This document shows positions 34,001 to 46,000 of a DNA stretch of 64,000 nt, in pieces (within the stretch, counting starts at the first letter, position 1; the number at the start of each line of letters is the position of its first letter). The DNA comes from Scolanthus callimorphus (lineage: Eukaryota > Cnidaria > Anthozoa > Actiniaria > Edwardsiidae), in NCBI GenBank assembly GCA_033964015.1, contig CM066913.1, positions 6,113,169 through 6,177,168 of the forward strand, in the 5' to 3' direction. The notes beneath the pieces are model-generated. The model was not told the origin of the DNA, did not search any database, and saw only the letters and a list, made by a program, of their open reading frames with translations. The position numbers and the translations under genes are program-made.

Positions 34001-37000
34001 ATCTAAAGAATCTTTAAGAATTTCGCAAGAAGCTCGATCGCGCGCGACACTAGTCTCTTACGCCAGCACGGGACGCAAAACAGTTAAAATCCTCCGGGTT
34101 TCAGGAGCCATTCACACCAATTGATTTGGTGAATACTAAGACTAGATGTAGAACAAAAATTGTTTCAGGTAACTCGACTCAAGGTTGTGGGATCAACCTG
34201 AAAATGGGCGTGTCCTATTTAATCTCTTGTAGACACCCGATCCGGTATCCCCGGTCTGTAAACATCATAGTCACCCAGCCTCGGCGTCTGGCCGCAAAGT
34301 CTCTAGCCGAAAGGGTTGCCGCTAACCTTGATGAAAGCGTGGGAGGAACAGTAGGCTATAAGATCGGTCAGGATTACCACTGCACAGAGGCGACCAAGAT
34401 TTGCTATGCAACTATTGGAAGTGTTCTTCAGGTAAGCGTAGGATTATGGTACCGTAGGCATCGAATTAATAAGGAACACAGCCAGCACCGTTACGTTCCC
34501 AGATGCAAACAACTCCCCTTAATAGAAGGAGTGCCGCAAAGAAAAGGCATTTTTTCAACTACACGGAAACACTATAGGCCTGTTATTGGATAGCCTTTGT
34601 ACATCCGCTCATAACCTCCAAAGAGGATTAGTAGCGTCTGTGAAATCACGTTACTTATCGTGTTCAGGTCACGCAATCCCTTCTCCAGGACTCGGGGACT
34701 CGTTCCTGTGATTGGCTCGCGATTACGTTATTGATTACGTTATTTTTCTCGAATTTGATTGCCTGAAAAACTTCCTTACACACACTCAGGCTGCTACGGA
34801 GGAGGTTGGTTAGTAGCGGATGTACACAGGCTAGTCATTTCAGGCTTAACTTATTATGCAATTTTTTTTTCATTGCGTGACCTGAACACGATTAGTAACG
34901 GTATTTCACAGACGCTACTTATTCTCTTGGAGGTTAGTAGCGGATGTACACGGGTTAGTTATTGGACCAAACCCGCTTATTCCTGCGCAAAATAGTGGGG
35001 GGAAATGCTGGCAAAAATGGGCGGGGGAGGGCAAGAAAAGGTGACTTTTTGTTAAAATTACAGGCCATAATACTCGCCCAAATTGTGACAATAATTAAAG
35101 TCCGACGGCTTCTTTGATTACATAAGGGGGCATTGCTCTACATGCTAACTTGTGGCCCCTATGATTTTTGTTGCCTCTAGTCTCTCATCAGACAGCCGAA
35201 AATATTCGCCAAATACACCCACGTGATTTTGGATGAAGTGCACATGCGCGAACTGGACAGTGACCTGCTGAGCCTTCTCATCAAGCTTCTCAGTGAAGAC
35301 GTCAGGATGGAGGTGAAGATCGTCATCATGTCGGCGTCTCTTCAGGGTGACATGTTTCCAAGGTAACAAAAGTATTCGTTTTCTACGTGTTCCTTTTGGA
35401 TGAGGTCCTGGGACTTTGTCTAGTCAGCCAATCACATGAGTGGCCGTTTCTCTCGGTTTCTGTTCCCTTAAAACACACGATAACGCTTGCTACGCTAGCC
35501 TGCGTAGCTGGCGGTTTTGTGTGTTTTCCGAGACTCGATTTCATCGGCGAGAATGAAGATTGTTTATCACGAGAGGGAGTTGTTCGAATGGCCGCGCGAA
35601 GAACGGGGAAAGGGGGAGGGCGAGAGAGAGAGAGAGAGAGAGGAGAAAAACCGCCTGCAATCAACCCATGACTATTTGAAACTCCCACCGATCATTGTTT
35701 GTTGCGAGCGCGTGTTTAATGTCAAAATAGCTGTCAACTCCAATCACAAGGCGCCCTACGTAAACAATATGTCAGAACGTGATGTTTCCCGTTAGAGAGA
35801 CAGAAAAAAATGTCAAACAATCCTACAGTGATCCTAGTGCTTCATAGCTTTTGCAAAGTCAGCTTTTAAGACTTAAATTCACCAATCCCGCATTCATTGT
35901 TATACCCCTAGTTACTGTTACTACGTCGGACAAGCCAAATTTTATCTTTGGCATAGAGCGCGGAAAAGACACCGATTGCAGGGAGGTGTTAGAAGTTGTT
36001 GTATGCAATTTGGATTTTATATTTTTATCGTGAAAAGCTGAATAATTATTGAAAAATCTTCGATATTCAAGTTTGTTGCTCGGACATTTGAATTCCGTAG
36101 GGAAAACGTCCTGTATTGTTTGCTATGAGTGGGCGGAGCTATCGTCAAAATAGGGATCGGTCTATATTGGTCACTCTCTAGCTACGGCGTGGTCCTACGG
36201 CCTAAGGGAAGTTTGTCGAGGTTTATTCCTAGGTTTAGCTTGTAATTGTCGCTATTTAGGAGGGAAAATATATAGATTTAGGCACTGCCTAAAAGCGGAT
36301 CTCCTTGTCATCAATGACTTTCCTTGTTTTGCTGACGTCATGCCACGTCATCTTGGTTGGGCACCCCCACCCCCCTTCACTCCAAGATAACTTTACCCAA
36401 GTTTGGTCACCAAGCGGTGTTGCCCTTCTTGAGATATCGACTTTTCTAGTTTTAATGACGTCATGCCGGACGAACGAACGGACGGACGCACAAACCGGAA
36501 GTCCATGACAAAACAGGTTGATGCATATACACTTTTGTGTTGTTTCCTTTCCTCCTGCATGTAGCTATGGGGCTCCGCTACGCGGGCGCCTTCGATGCCC
36601 GCGGGAGCTCCGCTATAAACTAAACAAATAACGCAAAGATTTCCAGTCGGGTTTTATTAAGCCGTTGCGCGCGCGGGAGGAAAGTTAAAAATAGACCAGT
36701 TGGCCGGGTGTTTATTCTGCCATTTGATAGGAGTGAATTGGCAAAAAGCTATCACAATCACTGGAAAGAGCTCCCCAAATATAGAAGATATACCAATTTG
36801 TAGAGCACCATAGGATGAAAACTAGCGAAGATATGGCTTTGCAAAAGTCGGAAATTTTATACAGAGGTTCGTATGGTGAGGTGCAAACTTTTTCAGTATC
36901 ATACGATATTATGCGCAACCTTGCATGATGAACGAACGAACTTTATTTACCGAGGGTGGCATTAAATATTAAGTGATAATGTACATATGGCCCTCAAAAA

Positions 37001-40000
37001 TGAATAATATTGAAATACAACTAATTTATAGTCAAATATTCGGAACAAGTATGAAAAGTTTCAAGTTCAAGTTTCAAGTTTAATATTTCGCCACATACAA
37101 TTTACATTATAATAACAATACAAATATCACAAAAGAAACATGAAGAAATATATATGGCGAGGAGAACCATAAAAACCCACAAGGCTTATACGGGATGGTT
37201 CTCCTCATAATTACACAATAAGAAAAAACCTAACTACGTGGGTCATTGGAAATCTACTCATAACCAGAGACATAACCAGAGACAATTCACTAAAAGTGCT
37301 TAGTGAAATTGTTGAATAAACCACGGAAATTCACTTTTTATTGCTTAAATACATTGCATCCTAAAATCTAAAGCCTTTTCGGTTTCGAAAATGGCGGTAT
37401 AGTCACCACCTGCTCGTCCGCTCACGGGGGAGGCTCTGGTAACATCCATTTGAAGGCCTTCACTGATTGGCTGATTTTGGCGTCAATGATTTTGAACGTT
37501 GAGACATGCGGAGAAAGTTGTTTCTCTCAACGGCTCTTTCAAATCTCGCGCATGCGTCAATGGCTGTCACCAGAAACTCCCCCGTGAGTTGACGAACCGG
37601 GGAACTCTGGGTTCGAGAATGCCACCATCATTATTACTGTTATCAACACAATTACCATCATCAGCAACAACAAACAGGGGCGTACACATGAATTTTCAAA
37701 AGTTACAGGCACAGCCAAGGAGCATATGCAGCGATTTTGCAAATCTAGAGGCCAAGCTCTTGAATGCACCGCAGTACTTGTCCAAAGACCAAAAAAAAAA
37801 TTGCAGTCCCGTGCCTGCAGGCCTATAGGCTGCGGACGCTACTGACAAATGATTAGCTTTGTTGCTTTGGAGCCTCTTGCCGCTTATGAACCTGGTATTC
37901 ACAAAATCAGACGTATCAAATTTTCTCGGGTGTACACAATCCCTAGGTCGGCAACTTTTATACATGAAAGAGTCGCATCTAGATTGCGCATGACCCCTGT
38001 CCACTAGGGCGGCCGCCGGAGAGTTGAGTATGTAACCAGCTCGGCTGTTGATTCCGAACCGCGCAAAAAACGCAAGCTGCCTTGCTTTTTTAAAGTAGTA
38101 CTAGAGCAGATTTCGTATGACTGTGAAAAGTGCCGTGACACGGCGCGGTACTGTCGCGGTGGCGGTACCGAACCTGGCCTGCTGTAGATACCGAATGAAA
38201 TCACTTAGTCGCGGCGCGGTCACGGTCCCGGAGCGGTACAACTTTGTCGCGCGAAATCTGCTCTATGATCTCATTAGTTGCACGGTTAAGTTAAAAACTC
38301 TTTAGAATACAATTGGACGGTTCCTGGCGTTTCCAATTGGAATGTTCCTTATGATTATCCTTGCAGGTATTTTGAGCCTGAGTACAATCCAGAGGACACA
38401 TTACATGTGGGAAGCAAGTGTTATCCGGTCGATATGATTTACTTGGAAGACATGAATCATTACTTTGGGAACAGACTGAACAGGGACCACAAGGAGATCA
38501 TCCTAAACGCGGTATCATACTTGAACGATGAACCGCTGAAAACTTATTACACAGGTGAACATAGGTAAGCTCTCAACAATGGCCTTACAACAGCTTTCAT
38601 ATTTAAAAATAGCGAACGATAAACATATGCCTAATTCAAGCAACGTTTTTTCACCATGGTCAACTGAAGCCCGTATCCCCGGTAGCTCTCCCCTGAAGGG
38701 ATTATCACCGTATTTTGTTTTAGGGGCACAAATATCGGAAATTGTTGAAAACTGCACGGCGGATTTCGGACAGTCAGGGGCCGTGGCCTTAATGTATGAC
38801 AACGCGTTTCGCCTGAATACGCAAAATTCTTGCTGCCAGAAGAACCATGGACGTTTTGGGACTCAAAGAAGTTCGTACAAGAATCGCACAAGTAATGCAA
38901 CAATATCGCATTGTAACTTCATCTGCACTTGTGCTCTGTCTGCAGCTCAACAAGTGACCAAAGGATCCATGACCTTGTGTGTGACATGGTGAAGAAGAGC
39001 TACATTGGCAAAAAGAAACTAAGCAATATCGCCACGTTTCCTCGTCCGCAGGACTTGAATTATTTGTGTGTAGGGCTGGTGAAAGCTTGCGCCAAACCCG
39101 GAGAAAGCATGCTGATATTCCTGTCAGGTGTGTAGCGTGCCTTAAGGACTGTGCAATAATTATAGGGAGGAGGGCTGAACAATTTCGCTCGTACAATTGT
39201 TTTCAAACCTGAATGACAAAAAAGGTCGAATGACCCCAAATCAGAAGTTTAAAAAAAATTGCGCGAAGATTTTTCGCACGAGGGACTTTTGTAAAAATGC
39301 CATTGTTAGAATATCGGCTCGCATAAGCAAATGCGGCTCTTAAAAATAATTTCGAACAAATAGTTAAAAGCGTCAAGTCAATAGTCGAGGTTAAGCATTA
39401 CCCAGAGCTCAAAAATATCCGACCATTTTTGACGCGACGCGGGATCCGAAGGTAAAAAAAGACCATGGAAGTGGAGTAATATCAATGTGCTCTTATTAGA
39501 CTGCCGATATAAATCCGATTTATACGATTTACGAGCTCAGCATGATCCACTATTCCTCCTGAGTTTAAGTTCAAAATTTTATAGCCGTAGCTTTAAAGAA
39601 AGGTTTCGTGATTGCCATTTATTCGGGAGCAGATAAACGGTCGAAAAGTTATAAAATATAAAACACGCGAAATATAAAACACATGTACTTGCTCCATTTA
39701 GTTTAGCCCCTTCTTGATAAGGTAGGCTATCTAGTTTAACGAACCTCGCGACGGAAAACGTTGACGGGGCACTTTTAGTAGGAGACGATGAATCACTTAT
39801 ATTGAAATTCTTTTTGTGAAGTAGTAAGGGGCACCAAACATTTCTACAGATATGACCCCCTTTCTCAAATCCTGGCTACGCCCCTGCTGTGTTTCACGTC
39901 TTTCGGATGAGACAATAAAGCGAGGTCTCGGCCCACTACTCCAGCATGATATATCTATTAACAACCACTCGTGATTGTAAACTGAATTGTATAAATCGCA

Positions 40001-43000
40001 GTCGCATCTAAGGGATCAGCTTGTCCACACGTAAACCGCATTTGATCATATCCATTTGATAATTAGTGCATAAATTTCCTTTCATTTCTTGCAATCGGAG
40101 GGCTGTTTTTATGGCGAGAGACCAGACCGCGCACGCGCCCAAAAATCAAAGATGGCAACGGCGAACGAACAGCTTTTTTACCAGGTTTCTCGATCGCCAC
40201 AGAAACAGCGCAATTAACAGCAGACACTAATTGCGGAGGCACTAGTATTGGAATTGGAAAGATGGCAGAGCTAGGATAAAGCATTCCTCATTAGCTCGAT
40301 CTCTCGCAGGTAAAGGCGAAATTGATGAACTCTTTGAAAAACTCATTGACTACGAGCGCCCTAACCAACTCGGTTGGAGTTGCCCTCTCCGCCTCTTCGT
40401 ACTTCATTCTATGGTAAGGAAAGGGACACATCTCTTCTGAATGTCGAAACTGAGTACGAAGAAAGTATTTGTATTGAAAAGTTTTGGGAGAAAAAACACA
40501 CTGCAGATGTTTACTACAGGAAAGGTTGCAATGCAAACAAAAAGATCAGCACACAAATAGAAAAAAAAAACACAGTGGAAATCTGTTTTTATTCATAATA
40601 ATGAATAATAATAACAATTATATAGTGATACACAATTGACAATAATAAATGTATAGGCGATTATGTAGCGACTATTACATGTAACATTGCTGTTCTACAC
40701 TGTAGGCACTTTTGGAAGTGGCCTATAGCAAAGAGGTGTTCTAATTTAACCCCAGTGTCATATTTTCAGATTCCTTTTGAAGATCAGTTGGAAGTGTTCC
40801 ATCCTCCTCCACCTGGCATAGCGCATGTAATCCTCTCCACGGACATCGCCGAGAACTCGGTGACCCTTCCAAACATTCGAACCGTTATTGATTTTGGCAA
40901 GCATAATCAGCCGGTATATGATAACGCAAGGGGCGTACGCTGTCTTCAAAACGTTTGGTGTTCAAGGGCGTCATGTGAACAAAGGGCAGGTAGGTAAACT
41001 CGAGCTCAGGGGATGAGTCACTTGTCTGACAGACTGCACATTTGTTTTGGAAAGCATAGTTGTAGGACCCGACGTTTTGCGAGAGGTGCTATTGGCTCCT
41101 AATATATAGATTTAGCCACTGGCTAAAAGCGAAGCTCCCGGTTACATATTGGTTGATGACGTCATACCACGTGATCACGCCGTTGCACCCCTCTTGCCAC
41201 TTAGATAATTTCACCCAAGTTTGGTTCGCTGAAGTTCATCCCTTCCCAAGATTTATACCTTTCTGTTTTGATGACGTCATCGATGACGTCGTACCACGTG
41301 ATAATGCCGTTGCACCCCCTTGCTACTTAGACAACTTCACCCAAGTTTGGTTGTCCGAGGTTTATCCCTTCAAAAGATATAAACCTTTTTTCGTTTGACG
41401 ACGTCAGCGATGACATCATACAACGGGACTACGCCATCGCACCCCCCTTACCACTTAAACAACTTCACCCAAGTTTGGTTGTCCGAGGTTCATCCCTTCA
41501 AAAGATATAAACCTTTTCTCGTTTTACGACGTCAGCGATGACATCATACAACGGGACTACGCCATCGCACCCCCTTGCCACTTAAACAACTTCACCCAAG
41601 TTTGGTTGTCTGAGGTTCAACCCTTCCCAAAATATATACCTTTTCTCGTTTGATTACGATTACGTCATCGATGACGTCATACCACGTGACTATGCCATTG
41701 CACCCCCCTTGCCACTTAAACAACTTCACCCAAGTTTGGTTGTCCGAGGTTCATCCCTTCCTAGGATATAAACCTTTTCTAGTTTGATGACGTTTGGGTT
41801 GCCTGTGTGGGACGGACGGACGGGGTCGATGCATATACACTTTTGTTTTGTTCCTTCTTCTCCTGCATGTAGCTATGGGGCTCCGCTATAAATTAAAGAT
41901 TCTAGTCGCCAAATAGTGAAGTTTGGTCGCCATACTAGAAATGTAGTCGCCATCTTTTTCTCCCAAATTAATGCTGTTAAAGCGGGACTGTCACGGTACG
42001 CGCATGCTCGAGCAAAGACCGCCGATCCCATAACTATCATTCAAACGGGGATTCCCTGTTTAAATAACCAATCACGGGACACTTCGTTTTAGCGGGAAAG
42101 TACCCACGCCCCGCGCGACGTCGCCTCAGGGAAAACATAATTTGGAGTTCATTCGTCAGGGGCGACATTATGGTAAGTTTTTAGGGGTTTTTAGGCAAAT
42201 GAGCTGCAAAATCGTTGTCTGAGGTGAAGATACCGTAGCCCTTGAACAATTTCCATGTCTCGTGGACCCTTTTCGATATCCAGATCCTGCTTTTATTGTG
42301 TTCCCAAGCCATTTTGGCGTAAGGACGACCTCGATTAGGCTTTTCTTGTTGGGCAGCCATCAGTGAAAATGACGCTCGAGTCTCATTCAATTTAAAACGA
42401 CAAACAATATTGCATCGACTCCAAAATTTGGTCACGATACTAAGGAGATCTCAGGAGAGAATACCCGTTAAGAATTAAGGGCAGATGGACCCCGAAACAA
42501 CAAGATTGGAACGGATTCTACCAGCGTAATTCCTCCCTTTCACAGCCATCGTTCCGGCCCGGACCAAAGTGATCAAAATTCGCACATGCGCGTACCGTGA
42601 CAGTCCCGCTTTAACAGCTTATTTCGGTCAAAGCGTCACACATATTTCGGTCAAAGCGTCATATATATGCAGCTCCAGCAATTTGTTGCAATATTAGCGA
42701 CAAGGTCCATTATTTAATGGAGCCTGTATTCTATTTTTTTTAAAACAGGTCGTGCTGGCCGAGTTTGCGAAGGCCAGTGTATTCGGATGTTCACCCGTGA
42801 TTTCTACCAGAGTCCCGACATCTCAGAGTTCAGTATACCTGATATAAGGCTAGCGTCGCTTGACTTGTGCGTGCTCAAAGTCAAACAAATCGGTACGTAC
42901 AACTATAGATAGCAAACTGAAATAATTTTATTCGTTTTATTCTACTGTTAAGCTTCTTATGTCATTCACTTACAGTTAAACGACAGAGAGGTCGAGAGGC

Positions 43001-46000
43001 TTTTTCCTAAGTGCGCCACTGAAAAAAAAAAATGCGAGCGCGTATATTTATCTTCTGGGCGCGACAGCAAAATTAATCTCATGATTCTTTAAATTTAGTC
43101 GTGTTTTATCCTTATCATGACAGGACAACATTTCCAAGGGCGCAAACCCTCGGAGCTTCTGAAGCAGACCATTGAACCCCCCTCAATGAAGGACTTCAAC
43201 GAAGCCGTGAAATTACTCGCAGATATTGGCGCAATCAAAAGTGAGGCATAATTATAGCAGTATATATTTAACAAATTGGCAGGGTTTTACAGTGGTATGT
43301 ACTCTTATTTCCCACGCTTTACGTCATCATCGTGGTCAAAATGTTGTGGACTCACGAGCCGATGATGATGATGACGAAAAGCGTGGGAACGGCCCTCTGT
43401 ATTTATATGCCATATTGCCTCAGCCCTCGGTATTTAACTCTTACATACCACCGTAAAACCCTGGATATTTGTTTTTTACCACAATAGCCGTATTCACACT
43501 AGAGACGAAAAACTCGTCTGAGACGAATTTCTCGTCAGAAAAAGTTCGTGCTTTATGTCAATTCTGCTCAGAAACACTTACTTGTTATCTGTCTAAACTT
43601 TCTCTAATATTAAGATATAATTATCGCTGGATATTTTTTCGAGTCTGGAGTATTTTGTCGAGTCCGTCTTCGGGCGAGATAAAATACAAAGACGAGAAAA
43701 TTTGTTCAGAGATATTGTACATCAAAATGTCTAATAAGTTGTTTATTCTATTCTTAGCTGTTTTGAAGTGAGAATGGACGAACTTAGTGAAAATAGTTTG
43801 GAAGTGTACAATATCGCGGGATATTTGTACTCGCCCCAGTCTCACTCCTGCGATATTCGTGCTCCTCTCGTTGCAGTTGGATAATAAAGACCTGTCGTCT
43901 ACTCAGTCACATGCAAGGGTGCATTTTGAAATCTATTTTTCATCTTCTAGCTAATGACGAGATGTCCGAGATGACGCTTCTAGGAAGATTTGCCATAACG
44001 ATTCCATCTTCAATACGCCTATCACGGCTCATTCTTTATGGTGTGCTGTTCGACTGCCCCTGTGACGCCATTGTTATGGCTGCGGCGCTGCAATGTAAAG
44101 ATCCATTTACCCTCCCGACCAAGCTGGTCATGAAAGACCAAGCCATCTATGGCAGCGCCGTTAGAAAGAGTTACAAATATCGTTCGTTCTACGATGAAAG
44201 TCAATACAGCGAGCCCTTCATGCTTAGGAATATGATGATTGAGTGGTTTAGATTTTGCCGAGAGCAGATCTCGCACAGAGGACGCCGTTGGACGACGAAA
44301 GCAGATTTGGTATCACTAAGACAACGTTTTGGTAAACAGAATGCGGTTGTCGCCACGCGTCTTGTTCAGACGGAGAGTGCGGTGAAACGTCTTCTGAATG
44401 CAACTCTGGAAGTTCTTGACGGGGGGTGCGAAGCTGCGTCAAAGATAAAGAGCTTGTTGGACTACATCCCAGATACGAAACACATCAATCGTGGAATTCG
44501 CCAGGATTCTGATTATTTTGAGCAGGTAATTAGATCGATGATGTTCGTTTTGAAGTAACTGCCTCGTACCCAGGCGTCTCAGGGTGTGTCAAACCCGCGG
44601 CGAAATCCGCGACGAAAGGTAAAATCTCGAGGCGCGCAATGCATCGGACTCGATACACTCATAAGACACCAGCGTTGAAAACCATACCGCACTTCGCCTT
44701 TGGTTAGGCCACGGATACACAAAAGGTGCCTATTTAGAAAATGTTATGTTTTCCATGTGATCCACGTTTTTCTCAGAAACAGTTATAATGACAGCCCTGC
44801 TCGAGGGAGCTCATCTCTTAGCTCAGGCATAACATATAGTTACGTATGGAAATAAACTTAAACTTAAATTCCAGCGCTGCAAAAACGAAAACAAGGTCCA
44901 CAATGAAGTTCAAACGCCAACTGCATCGATACACATTCATGCTGTAGGCCCATCAACTTATTCCTGACGTCATTTTCTTCGACAGAATTGGCGCTCTCGC
45001 AGTTTGCGCGAATTGTTTACAGAAGACAAGTGGCTTATCAACGCAGTTCTGTGCGCAGGATTTAGTCCCGCAATTCTCAAAGGGAAATCAAGATACACCT
45101 TTTACGTCAGTAGTAAAGGTATGAAAGGCAGCGAACCCAGTGACAAGAGCCTATAGAGCAGGCAGTTTTCATATGATTGTGAAATGGGCTGTTCCAAAAA
45201 ACAATTGTACCCCCCTCGAGGAACTCCAAATTTTGCTCTACCCCTGTGGAATTCCAGACTCCTGTACAACCCCTGTGGAAATCTGAAGCAACTCCTGTGG
45301 AAATTCCTCATTTTCTTGTGTGCCTGTGGAAATTCCACAGTTGCAAATGAATAACCTGTGGAAATTCCAGGGTAAAATGGATGGCCCTGTGGAAATTCCA
45401 GGGTCAAAATCATGGACCCCGTGGAAATTCCAGGGTCAAAATCAACAAATCCTGTGAAAATTCCAGGGCCAAACACAGCGATCCCTGTGGAATTTCCAGG
45501 TTCCTCGATAGGGGGGTACAATTTTTTTTGGAACAGCCCAATGGAACGAAACAAGGTGCAGTCACGGCACGGCACGGACCCCGTATTTAGCCAAGCACGT
45601 CGCGTGAAATGAGTGATCAACCAATAAATACTTAGAAACGGCATGGCCCTACAATTACGGCGAGGTATAAGGTTTTCAGTCATACGAAATCTGCTCTAGA
45701 GTCATTTTGCCAAATAAGTTACTCGACCCACATCTGATGAAGCTCAAACCGATCTAAAAATATGATCACTTTCGATAACGCAGGTGAGATAAAAGGAAAA
45801 GCCGATCTAACAGAGGTTGAAGTGGTGGAAGAGATCTCGTTGCGGAAAATGAGAGAAGCTGGCATGGATCCGAACCATTCCATTCTGGTTTGTTACTCGG
45901 GAGATAATACAGATCTCGTACGGAAGAGTCTCGAGAAAGTCTGCGCTCCAAGTAATTTCAGCACTGATGTATTCCCACCCATTGAGAACGCGGCGTATTT

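Noticed and set aside
35383..35795. Overlapping ORFs on both strands in helicase intron 5
   Set aside because: They are driven by a purine-rich stretch and a GA microsatellite and lie between well-supported exons 5 and 6.
39866..39885. Complete CAGGGGCGTAGCCAG element in helicase intron 7
   Set aside because: Only one end was found; no partner end was seen within a reasonable distance.
41105..41885. CRISPR-like regular spacing
   Set aside because: The whole ~127-bp unit repeats, not a short repeat with unique spacers, and the DNA is eukaryotic.
45102..45683. 193-codon minus-strand ORF
   Set aside because: It runs through the TGGAAATTCC array and overlaps helicase intron 13; the protein repeats follow the DNA unit.
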